The notes under the pieces are model-generated. The model was not told where the DNA came from and ran no database searches. It saw only the letters and a program-made list of their open reading frames with translations. Shown one piece after another: positions 46,301 through 55,250 of a DNA stretch of 64,000 bases. The stretch covers positions 2,523,001 through 2,587,000 of the forward strand of contig NZ_CP049259.1 of the NCBI RefSeq assembly GCF_011047315.1. The letters run 5' to 3'. The position numbers and the translations under genes are program-made. How positions within the stretch are numbered: position 1 is the first letter of the stretch; each line of letters starts with the position of its first letter. Source of the stretch: Altererythrobacter sp. BO-6 (lineage in GTDB: Bacteria > Pseudomonadota > Alphaproteobacteria > Sphingomonadales > Sphingomonadaceae).

Positions 46301-47568
46301 ATGATGGCAGCGCAGAAGCGCTGTGGCGGCTCGCGGCGATCGATGCGCTCGACCTTGCTGGCCCGATCGCGATCCGGGCGAGAGCGCGCGGAACCCTCGC
46401 TGAACCAACTGTTCGCGGTACTCTCGCCAGCGAAGATTTGCGCGTCCGCAGCGTGTTGTCCGGCACGGACATCACCAAGGCCAGCGTATCCGGCGACTTC
46501 GTTGGATCGCAGCTTAACCTGCGGCGCTTTGCCGGCAATGTCTCGGGCGGTGGCACCGTCACGGGCAGCGGCACGATTGACCTGGCCGATATCGGCCCTG
46601 ACCGTGGGCCGAAGATAGACCTGCGCGCTTCGGCCAAGTCGGCACGGCTGGTCGACGCGCGCGGGCTGCGTGCCACCGTAACCGGGCCGCTGCGGATAAT
46701 CTCTTCCGGTGTCGGCGGCACCATCGCCGGGCGGCTGGAAGTGGACCGGGCAAGCTGGCAGTTGGGCACTGCGGCGGATGACGTCTCGCTGCCGGAAATC
46801 GCGACGCGCGAGATCAACCTGCCGGCGGATGCCGAAGTGGCGAGAACGCCTTCGGCACCTTGGCGCTACCTGATCGATGCGCGGGCGCGCAACCGGATTG
46901 ACGTCGACGGCATGGGGCTCGACAGCGAATGGCGTGGCAACATCATCTTGCGCGGGACCACCGCCGATCCGCGCATTGGCGGCGAAGCGCAGGTGATCCG
47001 CGGCACCTATAGCTTCGCCAGCACTCGGTTTGACCTGACCCGCGGCCGCATTTCCTTTGACGAGAATGTTCCAATCGATCCGCGGCTCGATATCGAGGCC
47101 GAAACGCGGCGCGACGGGCTGGAAGTGACCGTGACGGTGCGCGGCAACGCGCTGACACCGGAAATCGCCTTTTCGTCGGAGCCGCCGCTGCCTGAAGAAG
47201 AAATCCTTTCACGACTGTTGTTCGGTGGCCCGATCACCGAGCTTTCCCCGACCGACGCACTGCAATTGGGCGCTGCGCTGGCCAGCCTGCGGGGCGGCGG
47301 CGGGCTCGATCCGATCAACCAGCTGCGCAGTGCGATCGGGCTCGACCGTTTGCGCATTGTCGGTGCGGATCCGGCGCTGGGCCGCGAAACTGGGGTAGCG
47401 GTGGGCAAGAACATCACCCGGCGCTTCTATATCGAATTGGTTACGGACGGGCGAGGCTATAGCGCCACCGAACTCGAATTCCGCATTACCTCGTGGCTGT
47501 CCCTGCTCGGCTCGGTCTCGACGCTCGGGCGCAACAGTGCCGTGCTGGAAGTCAGCCGCGACTACTGA
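43382..47568 (+). pseudogene. tamB: Translocation/assembly module protein TamB, one-base frameshift in a G-run
   Basis: The first frame starts [15 protein letters not shown], with a membrane anchor (LGWALALLVTPIVLAFLAL) and AsmA-like domain up to DLDLDYRAPQGG, then stops after WSLG at 44067. Homology resumes in the next frame as VVAGLTGAEEGYSARILGDGTW and runs over 1170 residues to the TamB C-terminus (GRETGVAVGKNITRRFYIELV). Adding one G to the six-G run at 44048-44053 restores a 1395-residue TamB, the normal length. The second part is long and intact, so a sequencing error or recent mutation is likely. TamB forms a periplasm-spanning hydrophobic groove with TamA for envelope assembly and lipid transport. 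A gene caller would split it in two. Confidence 0.9.
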
Positions 47569-47575
47569 ACGCGGT

Positions 47576-48184
47576 TCAGCCGCTGGCGTAAACCTGCGCT
47601 TCGGCCTGGCGGCGGCGCGCCAGGCCCTTGAGCACCCTGCCGCCGGCACGGTTCCAGCGGGCGAACTGTTCCATCGCGCCCTGTGGGTCCCCGGCAACAT
47701 GCCTCGCGGTTAGCGTGGCGCGGCTAATCGCTCCGGTATTGAAGTGAAAGCTGACCAACGCATCGAACTGCGCCTGTGTGGTCGGCGCATCGCCCAACAC
47801 CGCCGCTACTTCGGCGGCATGGCGGGCAATATCGCGCGCAAGCCGGGCATCGCATTGCGCCTGCGTCCAGACAGTCGCGGGCCCGATATCCGGCCCGGTG
47901 GCGCCCCAGCCAATCGTCCATGGCGCACCGCCTGAACCGGGGTCGGGATATGCCTCGACCAGGCCATCGGGCCGTAGCCGCGCGCAGCCTTCGAACCGCT
48001 TGATCAGGGCGATCCCGACGTCCGAGACCTGATGCGATGGAACACATGGAACACGGTCCAGTGCCAAATTTTCAGCCTGGTCGAAGGTCTGATCAAGCGC
48101 CCGATCGATCGCGTCGACTTCGGACTGGCGAAAACCGCGGCCCAGGATGGATCGGATTGCGTCAAAAATTGCTTTGCGTGCCAT
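47576..48184 (-). CDS. Glycoside hydrolase family 24 lysozyme
   Basis: This 202-residue protein starts MARKAIFDAIRSILGRGF. The core shows the T4-lysozyme-type catalytic arrangement: the Glu in KRFEGCARLRPDG and, further on, AYPDPGSGGAPWTIGWGAT, which supplies the Asp/Thr region. It cleaves the MurNAc-GlcNAc bond of peptidoglycan. There is no signal peptide, so release might need a holin or SAR-type export; none is seen. No phage genes are near, so it looks like a domesticated endolysin or an autolysin. It is divergent from an XRE regulator, with three operators in the shared region. Confidence 0.85.
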   Translation of the reverse strand: MARKAIFDAIRSILGRGFRQSEVDAIDRALDQTFDQAENLALDRVPCVPSHQVSDVGIALIKRFEGCARLRPDGLVEAYPDPGSGGAPWTIGWGATGPDIGPATVWTQAQCDARLARDIARHAAEVAAVLGDAPTTQAQFDALVSFHFNTGAISRATLTARHVAGDPQGAMEQFARWNRAGGRVLKGLARRRQAEAQVYASG

Positions 48185-48267
48185 GCTTACTGCCTCTGCC
48201 AGATGAAAAGAGGCGCAGGAATTAGGCGCAAAATGCGCGCGTAGGAAAATTCTTTTGTCGTGCGGCT

Positions 48268-48317
48268 GTAAAGAGCTCTTGACTGACAAGAGTTCTTTAC
48301 AGTAAAGAGCTCTTTAC
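48268..48317. promoter_or_regulatory. Three palindromic operators phased at 17 bp
   Basis: Three 16-bp dyads lie side by side: GTAAAGAGCTCTTGAC (48268-48283), GACAAGAGTTCTTTAC (48285-48300) and GTAAAGAGCTCTTTAC (48302-48317, a perfect palindrome). Their centres are exactly 17 bases apart. They sit 19 bases before the GTG of the XRE regulator and 84 bases before the divergent lysozyme start. The best reading is that the XRE protein binds all three and controls itself and perhaps the lysozyme gene. Confidence 0.7.
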
Positions 48318-48335
48318 AGGCAAGGGAGCGATTCG

Positions 48336-48542
48336 GTGCACAACCGCTTGAAGGAATTTCGCGAACGCAACGGCTGGAGCCAGGGCGAATTGGCCCGGCG
48401 GCTGGGCGTATCGCGGCAGACCATCAACGCGGTCGAAACCGACAAATACGATCCTTCCCTGCCATTGGCGCTGCGCATGTCGAAACTGTTCGGTGTGCCG
48501 GTGCCGGATTTGTTCATCGACGAATGGGAACCCGAACAATGA
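48336..48542 (+). CDS. XRE family helix-turn-helix regulator
   Basis: This 68-residue protein starts at GTG 48336 (MHNRLKEFRERNGWSQ) after AAGGGAG. It is a single Cro/C1-type HTH domain: WSQGELARRLGVSRQTINAVETDKY, with helix 3 over SRQTINAVE, and it ends soon after at DEWEPEQ. Size and form match small stand-alone regulators of the HipB/SinR-like type. The stop overlaps the ATG of the following membrane protein gene (ATGA), so the two are made together. The three operators just upstream suggest autoregulation. No toxin-like gene is adjacent, so a toxin-antitoxin role is unsupported. Confidence 0.9.
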   Translation: MHNRLKEFRERNGWSQGELARRLGVSRQTINAVETDKYDPSLPLALRMSKLFGVPVPDLFIDEWEPEQ

Positions 48543-49198
48543 CCGATATGGATGCCGCCGCAACCGATAAGAAGCGCCGCTTGAAGAAGACGATTTTCGC
48601 GCTGGGGCTGGGCGCAGTCAGTGGCTTTGCAGGTGCAACGCTGGTGATGCGGCTGCTCGATCCCGGAGCGATTCCGGAGGTTGGTCCATCTGTTGAGATC
48701 GCCGTAATGGTGGCACTCGTCTACATTCTTATCGCGATTGCCGTCGGCGTGGGCGTACTGAGCCCGAAGGCGGGGGCAAGCTTCCTCAATGTCGAAGATG
48801 CGGATGAGTTGGAGGAACAACGCGCTATCCTCGGCTATTCCGCAATCGGCATGGCAGGGGCAGGGATTGCCCTGGCAGTGGTTGCCCTTAGCGGGCCAGA
48901 GGGCCTGGTGGAGTCCTGGCTGGCGCTCGGAATATATGTCGTGTTGTCGGTGCTGGCGGTGTGGGTTTCGCTCAGATCCTGGCGCTTGCAGGACGAATTG
49001 ATGAAGGCGATCGGGCGTGAGGCGGCCGCCATGTCATATTATTTGGTCCTGCTGGTCGGCGGAACATGGGCGCTCCTGGCGCACCTCGGCTTCGTTGCGG
49101 GACCGCAAGCGCTGGACTGGCTCACGATGTTCTGGGCCTTGCTGCTGCTCGCCGCGTTCATCGTTGTCGGCAAGCGCGGGATGCTGGTGATGCGCTAG
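48539..49198 (+). CDS. Multi-pass membrane protein of unknown function
   Basis: This 219-residue protein starts in the ATGA overlap with the XRE gene (MTDMDAAATDKKRRLKK). It has about six hydrophobic segments (e.g. TIFALGLGAVSGFAGATLVMRL, IAVMVALVYILIAIAVGVGV, ALGIYVVLSVLAVWVSL, YYLVLLVGGTWALLAHLGFV, FWALLLLAAFIVVG) and few polar loops. It has no motif I recognise. Paired XRE regulator and membrane protein genes occur in many bacteria, where the membrane protein may sense envelope state or sequester the regulator, but this is inference. The nearest neighbour downstream is a convergent Na+/Ca2+ exchanger, 6 bases away. Confidence 0.75.
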   Translation: MTDMDAAATDKKRRLKKTIFALGLGAVSGFAGATLVMRLLDPGAIPEVGPSVEIAVMVALVYILIAIAVGVGVLSPKAGASFLNVEDADELEEQRAILGYSAIGMAGAGIALAVVALSGPEGLVESWLALGIYVVLSVLAVWVSLRSWRLQDELMKAIGREAAAMSYYLVLLVGGTWALLAHLGFVAGPQALDWLTMFWALLLLAAFIVVGKRGMLVMR

Positions 49199-49204
49199 CT
49201 TGCC

Positions 49205-50158
49205 CTAGCGCATGGCCAACCAGACTGTGTAAGCGACAGCCAGTGCCACCAACACTCCGCCCTCAAGCCGGGTAATTCGCCATCCACTGCGCAGCTGCAC
49301 CAATAGCAGCGCTGTGATGCCTACCAAGACCCAGATGTCGAAGCGTGCAATCTCGGCCGGAACTTCCAGGGGATGGATCACTGCGGTGATGCCGAGGATG
49401 CCGAGCACATTGTAGATGTTGGAGCCGACGACATTGCCCAGCGCCACTTCGGGGTGCTTTTTCCACACCGCGACAAGGCACGCGATAAGCTCAGGCAGGG
49501 AAGTGCCAATCGCGACAATCGTAAGGCCGATCACTGCCTCTGACATGCCGGCAGCACTGGCCAGCTGGACTGCGCCATCGACCAGCAGTCGTGCGCCGAA
49601 GATTGCGGCGGCCAGACCGGCCACGACCATCACAGCCAGCGCCCAGCCATTGTGCGTTCTTGGCAGGGTATCGGCCATCTCGGCCACGTGACGCTCGCCT
49701 TCGATATTGCCCGGTTCCTTCTCTGAGAGATAAGCCCAGGTAACATAAGCGACGAGCGCCGCGAGTAGCAGCAGCCCCATCGCCATGCCGATCGTGCCCA
49801 GCATCACGGCTGCCACGCACAACGCGGTCGAGATAACCAGTGCCAAAGCGTCCCGCCGGAAAGCCTCCGGTCGAACCGCGAGCGGCATTATAATCGCTGA
49901 AACACCCAGGATCAGCAGGATATTGGCGATGTTGGAGCCGACGACGTTGCCCAGCGCGATTCCAGGTGAACCGGCGAAGGCGGCTTGCAGGCTGGTGGCA
50001 AGTTCTGGTGTCGAAGTGCCGAAGCCCACGATGGTGAGGCCGGCCAGCAATGGCGAAATGCGCAGCACCTGCGACATGCCGACTGCGCCGCGGACAAGCA
50101 ACTCGCCGCCGATGGCGAGCAGCGCAAGGCCGGCAAGGATAAGAAGGGTTACGGACAT
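49205..50158 (-). CDS. Calcium/sodium antiporter (CaCA family)
   Basis: This 317-residue protein is an inner-membrane cation exchanger with two inverted repeats of alpha type. The first carries GFGTSTPELATSLQAAFAG and the second AIGTSLPELIACLVAVW, the paired GxGTSxPE motifs that form the ion site. About ten membrane segments are present. I chose the ATG at 50158 (MSVTLLILAGLALLAIGGELLVRG), since the upstream in-frame ATGs add non-family residues. The YrbG-like family exchanges Na+ for Ca2+. It is not in an obvious operon. Confidence 0.9.
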   Translation of the reverse strand: MSVTLLILAGLALLAIGGELLVRGAVGMSQVLRISPLLAGLTIVGFGTSTPELATSLQAAFAGSPGIALGNVVGSNIANILLILGVSAIIMPLAVRPEAFRRDALALVISTALCVAAVMLGTIGMAMGLLLLAALVAYVTWAYLSEKEPGNIEGERHVAEMADTLPRTHNGWALAVMVVAGLAAAIFGARLLVDGAVQLASAAGMSEAVIGLTIVAIGTSLPELIACLVAVWKKHPEVALGNVVGSNIYNVLGILGITAVIHPLEVPAEIARFDIWVLVGITALLLVQLRSGWRITRLEGGVLVALAVAYTVWLAMR

Positions 50159-50298
50159 CAGGGACAGTCCTGCCGGGCGAATTGCGAACAATCCCGCCGA
50201 CATCGCGAATGCGCCGGAAGCATTCGCCAGAGGGGCCCGGTGGTGAATCGCCAAATAATCGAAATTTCGAAAAGTTCCAGAGCGTCACCGCTGCGCCA

Positions 50299-50340
50299 GA
50301 AAAAAGCCGCCCGGTTTCCCGAGCGGCTCCTTTTTTCGTC
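50299..50340. terminator. Bidirectional terminator after glnA
   Basis: AGCCGCCCGG with CCGAGCGGCT (50305-50328, one mismatch) closes a TTTC loop. An A-run (AAAAAA) lies on one side and a T-run (TTTTTT) on the other, so the hairpin can act in both directions. It begins 27 bases past the glnA stop codon on the minus strand. Confidence 0.85.
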
Positions 50341-50354
50341 AAAGAGACAGATGC

Positions 50355-51764
50355 TTACATGCTGTAATACATGTCGAATTCGACCGGGCATGGCGTGGTT
50401 TCGGTGCGGATCACCTCTTCCCACTTGAGCTCGGCATAGGCGTCGATCTGGTCCTTGGTGAAGACATCGCCCTTCAGCAGGAACTCGTGATCGGCTTCGA
50501 GCGCTTCGAGTGCCTCGCGAAGCGAGCCGCAAACGGTCGGAACCTCGGCCAGCTCTGCCGGCGGCAGATCGTAAAGGTTCTTGTCCATGGCTTCGCCCGG
50601 ATGGATCTTGTTCTGGATCCCGTCGAGGCCCGCCATCAGCAGCGCCGAATAGGCGAGGTAGGGGTTGGCCATCGCATCGGGGAAGCGGAACTCGACGCGC
50701 TTCGCCTTGTCGCCGGCACCGTAAGGGATGCGGCACGAAGCCGAACGGTTGCGGGCCGAATAGGCCAGCAGAACGGGGGCTTCGAAGCCCGGCACCAGGC
50801 GCTTGTAGCTGTTGGTGGTCGGGTTGGTGAAGGCGTTCAGCGCCTTGGCGTGCTTGATCACGCCGCCGATGTAATAGAGGCAGGTTTCCGACAGGCCGGC
50901 GTATTCGTTGCCGGCGAAGGTCGGCTTGCCATCGGTCCAGATCGACATGTGGGTGTGCATGCCGCTGCCGTTATCTTCCTTGATCGGCTTCGGCATGAAG
51001 GTCGCGGTCTTGCCATAAGCATGGGCAACCTGGTGCACGACATACTTGTACACCTGCATGCGGTCGGCAGTCTGCACAAGCGTGCCGAAGGTCAGGCCCA
51101 GTTCGTGCTGGGCGGCGGCGACTTCGTGGTGGTGCTTGTCGCAGGGCAGGCCCATTTCGAGCATGGTCGAAACCATCTCGGCGCGGATGTCCATGCAGCT
51201 GTCAACCGGAGCGACCGGGAAGTAGCCGCCCTTGGCGCGCGGGCGGTGGCCCATGTTGCCAGAGGGGTATTCGGTGCCGGTGTTGGTCGGCAGTTCGATA
51301 TCGTCGATTGCGAAGCCCGATCCGGCATAGCCGTCTTCGAAGCGAACGTCGTCGAACATGAAGAATTCTGCTTCCGGGCCAACATAGACGGTGTCGCCGA
51401 TGCCGGTGCTCTTGAGATAGGCTTCGGCGCGCTTGGCGGTGGTGCGCGGGTCACGGCTGTACCAGTCGCCGGTTGAAGGCTCGACGATGTCGCAGTTGAC
51501 GATCAGCATCGGCGTGGCGCTGAACGGATCGATCCAGGTCGCGTCGAGATCGGGCTTCAGGATCATGTCGGATTCGTTGATCGCCTTCCAGCCGGCGATC
51601 GACGAACCGTCGAACATCAGCCCGTCTTCGAATTCGTCTTCGCCCATTACCCCGGCGCACATGGAGAGGTGCTGCCACTTGCCCTTGGGATCGGTAAAGC
51701 GCAGGTCGACCCACTCGATCTCATTGTCCTTGATCAGCTTGAGGACGTCTTTCACCTTGCTCAT
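50355..51764 (-). CDS. glnA: Glutamine synthetase type I
   Basis: This 469-residue GSI enzyme makes glutamine from glutamate, ammonia and ATP. Visible signatures are the N-terminal [17 protein letters not shown], the metal and ATP-binding [12 protein letters not shown] and [12 protein letters not shown], and the adenylylation site Tyr in [13 protein letters not shown] near residue 400, which indicates control by an adenylyltransferase and PII. Length is normal for the dodecameric bacterial enzyme. glnB lies upstream on the same strand with a repeat between them, a common nitrogen-control pair. The terminator follows. Confidence 0.97.
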   Translation of the reverse strand: MSKVKDVLKLIKDNEIEWVDLRFTDPKGKWQHLSMCAGVMGEDEFEDGLMFDGSSIAGWKAINESDMILKPDLDATWIDPFSATPMLIVNCDIVEPSTGDWYSRDPRTTAKRAEAYLKSTGIGDTVYVGPEAEFFMFDDVRFEDGYAGSGFAIDDIELPTNTGTEYPSGNMGHRPRAKGGYFPVAPVDSCMDIRAEMVSTMLEMGLPCDKHHHEVAAAQHELGLTFGTLVQTADRMQVYKYVVHQVAHAYGKTATFMPKPIKEDNGSGMHTHMSIWTDGKPTFAGNEYAGLSETCLYYIGGVIKHAKALNAFTNPTTNSYKRLVPGFEAPVLLAYSARNRSASCRIPYGAGDKAKRVEFRFPDAMANPYLAYSALLMAGLDGIQNKIHPGEAMDKNLYDLPPAELAEVPTVCGSLREALEALEADHEFLLKGDVFTKDQIDAYAELKWEEVIRTETTPCPVEFDMYYSM

Positions 51765-51790
51765 TCAAAACCTCTTTTCAGTTTCGTTCT

Positions 51791-51856
51791 GTTCGCCCCG
51801 AGCCTGTCGAAGGGCAGTTTGTGCTGTGTTCGCGGTTCGACAGGCTTACCACGAAC
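51791..51856. repeat. Extragenic inverted repeat of sphingomonad type, between glnB and glnA
   Basis: AGCCTGTCGAA (51801-51811) pairs perfectly with TTCGACAGGCT (51836-51846), and outer GTTCG/CGAAC pairs (51791-51795, 51852-51856) extend the fold around a 5-base bulge on each side. The unit is the TTCGACAGGCT/CGAAC element I recognise as widespread in intergenic regions of sphingomonad genomes. It lies within the glnB-glnA spacer, so it may shape the mRNA of this operon. Origin as a REP-like element is inferred. Confidence 0.65.
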
Positions 51857-51865
51857 GGAAAAATC

Positions 51866-52210
<345 letters not shown>

Positions 52211-52439
52211 CTATGCCCCCGGCACCCAAATCGGCCGCAGCGAAGCAGCAGGTAGCAAGCTGGCTCCACCGGCCGGTGATTTACTGACAATCCCTTATCC
52301 AAGAATCGTGCCAACCACTAAGGGTGGTGGCAATCATGCGGCAATCGGGCGCAGGGAATGGCTTGTGGACGCCGGAACAGCCAGGCATGCCCAAATGCCG
52401 GACGGAACCTGCCCAAAAAATAGGCAGTACGTTCGTTTA

Positions 52440-53366
52440 TCAGAGGGCGAGACCGGTCGTTTCAGGCAGGCCACACATGATGTTGAGGTTCTGGATCGCG
52501 GCCCCGCTGGCGCCCTTGCCGAGGTTGTCGAGCCGGGCGACGAGGCGCGCGTGCCAACCGCCCGCATTGCCGAAGACGAACAACTCCATCGCATCCGACG
52601 GCGGGGCATTCCTGTCGAGCAGGAGTTCACCAACGGCGCTGTCATCGCCGACAGATACGACCGCTGACCCGCGATAGAATTCACTTAGCGCTGCGCGGAG
52701 GTCATCAGCGGTCGGATCGCCCGGCATCGCGCCGAGATGCAGCGGCACCTCGACCACCATCCCGCGATAGGCGGGAACGACCGAAGGTGCGAAGATTACG
52801 CCATGCTTAAGCCCGGCATGGGTTTTCATCTCCGGCAAATGCTTATGCGCCATGTCAAAGCCGTAGGCGCGGAAAGCCGGCGCGCCTACGGCTTCGAAAC
52901 GTTCGATCAGCGCCTTGCCGCCGCCCGAATAACCACTCACGGCGTTGACGGTGTAATGCCAGTCGGCCGGCACCAGTCCGGCACGCACCAGCGGCGCAAC
53001 CAAGCCCAGGAATCCGGTCGGATAGCAGCCCGGATTGCTGACAAACTGCGCATTCGCAATTTTCTCATGCCCGATCAGTTCGGGAAAACCATAGGTCCAG
53101 CCCTCAGCCACGCGGTGCGCGCTGGACGCGTCGATAATGCGCGTACCCGAACCTTCGGCCAGCCTGACTGATTCCTTCGCGGCCTCATCCGGCAGGCACA
53201 GGATCGCAATATCGGCAGCGTGGAGCGCGTCCTTGCGGGCGGCTTCGCTCTTGCGCTGGGCATCATCAAGCACGATCAGCTCGAACTCGCTGCGGCCGTG
53301 CAGCCGGTCGCGGATTTCAAGGCCGGTTGTGCCCGCGGCACCGTCGATGAAGACGCGCGTGGCCAT
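52440..53366 (-). CDS. argC: N-acetyl-gamma-glutamyl-phosphate reductase (type 2)
   Basis: This 308-residue protein reduces N-acetylglutamyl phosphate in arginine synthesis. The start MATRVFIDGAAGTTGLEIRDRL at 53366 gives the NAD(P) fold (GAAGTTGLEI). The catalytic Cys is in SNPGCYPTGFLGLVAP and the conserved His in the MAHKHLPEM segment. The short length places it in the ArgC type 2 family. An SH3-like gene lies 11 bases upstream on the same strand. The longer upstream frame adds 30 residues without homology. Confidence 0.92.
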   Translation of the reverse strand: MATRVFIDGAAGTTGLEIRDRLHGRSEFELIVLDDAQRKSEAARKDALHAADIAILCLPDEAAKESVRLAEGSGTRIIDASSAHRVAEGWTYGFPELIGHEKIANAQFVSNPGCYPTGFLGLVAPLVRAGLVPADWHYTVNAVSGYSGGGKALIERFEAVGAPAFRAYGFDMAHKHLPEMKTHAGLKHGVIFAPSVVPAYRGMVVEVPLHLGAMPGDPTADDLRAALSEFYRGSAVVSVGDDSAVGELLLDRNAPPSDAMELFVFGNAGGWHARLVARLDNLGKGASGAAIQNLNIMCGLPETTGLAL

Positions 53367-53377
53367 CGCGCCGGTCC

Positions 53378-53728
53378 TCAAGCCTCGGCTGGGGCGAGTT
53401 GCGCGATCCGGACATAGCCGCTCGGGCCTTCCGGACCCAGGCAGACCCATGCCCATTCGCCGGCGATATCCAGGACTTCGATGGCGGTGCCAGGCGCAAG
53501 CTCGCTCACCACATCGCTGTCATCGCGGCCTGCGAGGTGCATCTCGGCCGTGGCGTCACCGATCTTGCGCACCTGCGGGATCACGTAATGCGCCGCCAGG
53601 TGACGGCCCGCCAGCACCATATGGGCAAGGTCCCCGCGCAGCGGCAATGTGCCCGGCTTCGGGCGCGCTACAGGCCCCGCCAGCCGCAGTGGGCCGGTTG
53701 GAACTTCGTATGTGGCGGCGTCGCTCAT
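53378..53728 (-). CDS. SH3-like domain protein
   Basis: This 116-residue protein starts MSDAATYEVPTGPLRLAG. The second half contains a bacterial SH3-like pattern: DDSDVVSELAPGTAIEVLDIAGEWAWVCLGPEGPSGYVRIAQL, with the WAWV and GYV positions typical of SH3_3 folds. The first half resembles part of a duplicated SH3 region (LPLRGDLAHMVLAGRH). There is no signal peptide, which is unusual for SH3 domains that bind peptidoglycan, so a cytoplasmic role is possible. It precedes argC by 11 bases and may be in its operon. Confidence 0.75.
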   Translation of the reverse strand: MSDAATYEVPTGPLRLAGPVARPKPGTLPLRGDLAHMVLAGRHLAAHYVIPQVRKIGDATAEMHLAGRDDSDVVSELAPGTAIEVLDIAGEWAWVCLGPEGPSGYVRIAQLAPAEA

Positions 53729-53927
53729 CCGGCGCGCGTCCCCTGTCTTTTCAAGCCCGCCCCATGCGGTTTGCGCGGGCGCTTATACATGGAAGCCCTT
53801 TCCGGCAAGTTTAGAGGCAATGCAAGCGCTTCGGGCGGTTGCAAACCGTTGCATGTGCCTGCGCCGCGCGATGCACCTGATCGGCACGACAAAACGGTGC
53901 CAATCCCCTGCGTGAAGGAGAGGGGCA

Positions 53928-54899
53928 ATGGGCAAGGCCATTCGCGACGAAAGCGCAACAGCATCTGAAAGGCAGACAAGTGAGGACCAGCATCGTGCAC
54001 GGCGAAGGGCACTTCTGCATTCGCATCCCGAGGTGAAGTGCCTGGTTGGGCGAGAGCCGCGCACGCTGGGTTGGATCGCTATTGTATGGGCCGGGCAAGT
54101 CGGCTTGGCAGCTGCATTTGCCGACCAGGCCTGGTGGCTGATCGCTCTTGCGGCCTATTCTATCGGCGCGTTCGGGGCCTTGGCGATTTGGGCACTGCTG
54201 CACGAGTGTTCGCACGACCTGGTGTTACGCACCGCCAAGGGCAATCGATGGCTGGGGATGTTCGCATCCATGCCGCTGGTGCTGCCCGTCGCGCAGGCGT
54301 TTCGCAAATATCACCTGATGCATCATCGTTATCAGGGCGATGCCGTGCTCGACGGAGACATTGCCAGCCCGTGGGAATGCCGACTGGTGAAAAACCTCCC
54401 GATGCGTAAGGCGCTATGGCTTCTGGCCGGTCCATTGATGCAATCGTTGCGACCTTCCCGGATGAAGGGAGTGCGCCTGTTCGATGCCCAGACAGGCGCC
54501 AACCTTGCGCTGCAAGCGGCTTTTGACGCGGCGATCGTGTGGACACTGGGTTGGGGTGCGCTCGGCTTCTTGTTGCTGTCGAACATTTTCGCACTGGGTC
54601 TGCACCCATTAGGGGCGCGATGGATCCAGGAGCATTACGAGATGCGCCCAGGGCAAGAGACCTACTCCTACTATGGGCCGGTCAATCTGCTCGTGTTCAA
54701 CGCCGGAATGCATGTCGAACACCACGATATGCCGCGCGTGCCATGGAACCGTTTGCCGCAGCTGCGGCGGATCGCACAAGAGCACTATGATGGGCTCTAT
54801 GCCCACACGTCATGGACAAGGCTGCTTTTCCGTTTCGTGTTTGATCCGTCGCTTTCCCTTGAGAGCCGTACCATCCACCACCGGAGCGAGCGGACATGA
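53928..54899 (+). CDS. Sphingolipid delta-4 desaturase-like fatty acid desaturase
   Basis: This 323-residue membrane protein has the three His boxes of a membrane di-iron desaturase: HECSH (92-96), HLMHH (129-133) and HVEHH (262-266). Beyond these it matches DES1, the eukaryotic dihydroceramide delta-4 desaturase, closely in sequence style: the HPEVKCLVG N-terminal motif, GLHPLGARWIQEHY, the string ETYSYYGPVNLL, and HHDMPRVPWNRLPQLRRIA. DES1-type enzymes put the 4,5 double bond in dihydroceramide, needed for ceramide. Sphingomonads make sphingolipids, so a related role is plausible, though not shown. The stop codon overlaps the ATG of dgkA. Confidence 0.85.
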   Translation: MGKAIRDESATASERQTSEDQHRARRRALLHSHPEVKCLVGREPRTLGWIAIVWAGQVGLAAAFADQAWWLIALAAYSIGAFGALAIWALLHECSHDLVLRTAKGNRWLGMFASMPLVLPVAQAFRKYHLMHHRYQGDAVLDGDIASPWECRLVKNLPMRKALWLLAGPLMQSLRPSRMKGVRLFDAQTGANLALQAAFDAAIVWTLGWGALGFLLLSNIFALGLHPLGARWIQEHYEMRPGQETYSYYGPVNLLVFNAGMHVEHHDMPRVPWNRLPQLRRIAQEHYDGLYAHTSWTRLLFRFVFDPSLSLESRTIHHRSERT

Positions 54900-55246
54900 A
54901 GAATTCCACCATTTTGACTCGAGCGGGCTTTAGCCTGCGTGGTTTAGTTATCACTTGGCGCAAAGAGCGTAGCCTGAGGACGCATGTGCTCATCTCGCTG
55001 GTGTTGGAAACGTTGCTAGTGTGGCGCGGGGTCGATCCGTTATGGTTGGCGATTGTCGCGCTTGCGATTGCGTTGGGTTGGGCAATGGAGTTGGCCAACG
55101 CTGCGATCGAAACGCTGTGTGACAGGCTCCATCCAGCGCGTGACCCGGCGATCGGCGCGGTAAAGGACATCGCTTCGGCTAGCGCCTTCGTCGTCAATAT
55201 GGCGATGGGGGTCCTTGGTATGGCTGCTTTCGTTTCCGCCAGCTGA
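54896..55246 (+). CDS. dgkA: Diacylglycerol kinase (DgkA family)
   Basis: This 116-residue integral membrane kinase has three membrane segments and the catalytic pattern of DgkA: MELANAAIETLCDR with Glu65 and Glu72, and VKDIASASAFVV, matching the E-x6-E and KD motif regions of the E. coli enzyme. DgkA phosphorylates diacylglycerol to phosphatidic acid, and some homologues accept ceramide or undecaprenol. Its start overlaps the desaturase stop by 4 bases (ATGA), so the two are translationally coupled. Confidence 0.9.
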   Translation: MKNSTILTRAGFSLRGLVITWRKERSLRTHVLISLVLETLLVWRGVDPLWLAIVALAIALGWAMELANAAIETLCDRLHPARDPAIGAVKDIASASAFVVNMAMGVLGMAAFVSAS

Positions 55247-55250
55247 GCGG

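Noticed and set aside
44053..47568. Second half of tamB as an independent gene starting at GTG
   Set aside because: The first 1-2 codons continue the TamB sequence across the G-run; there is no ribosome-binding site and the anchor is missing.
47576..48184. Prophage remnant around the lysozyme gene
   Set aside because: No integrase, terminase, holin or structural gene is present within several kilobases.
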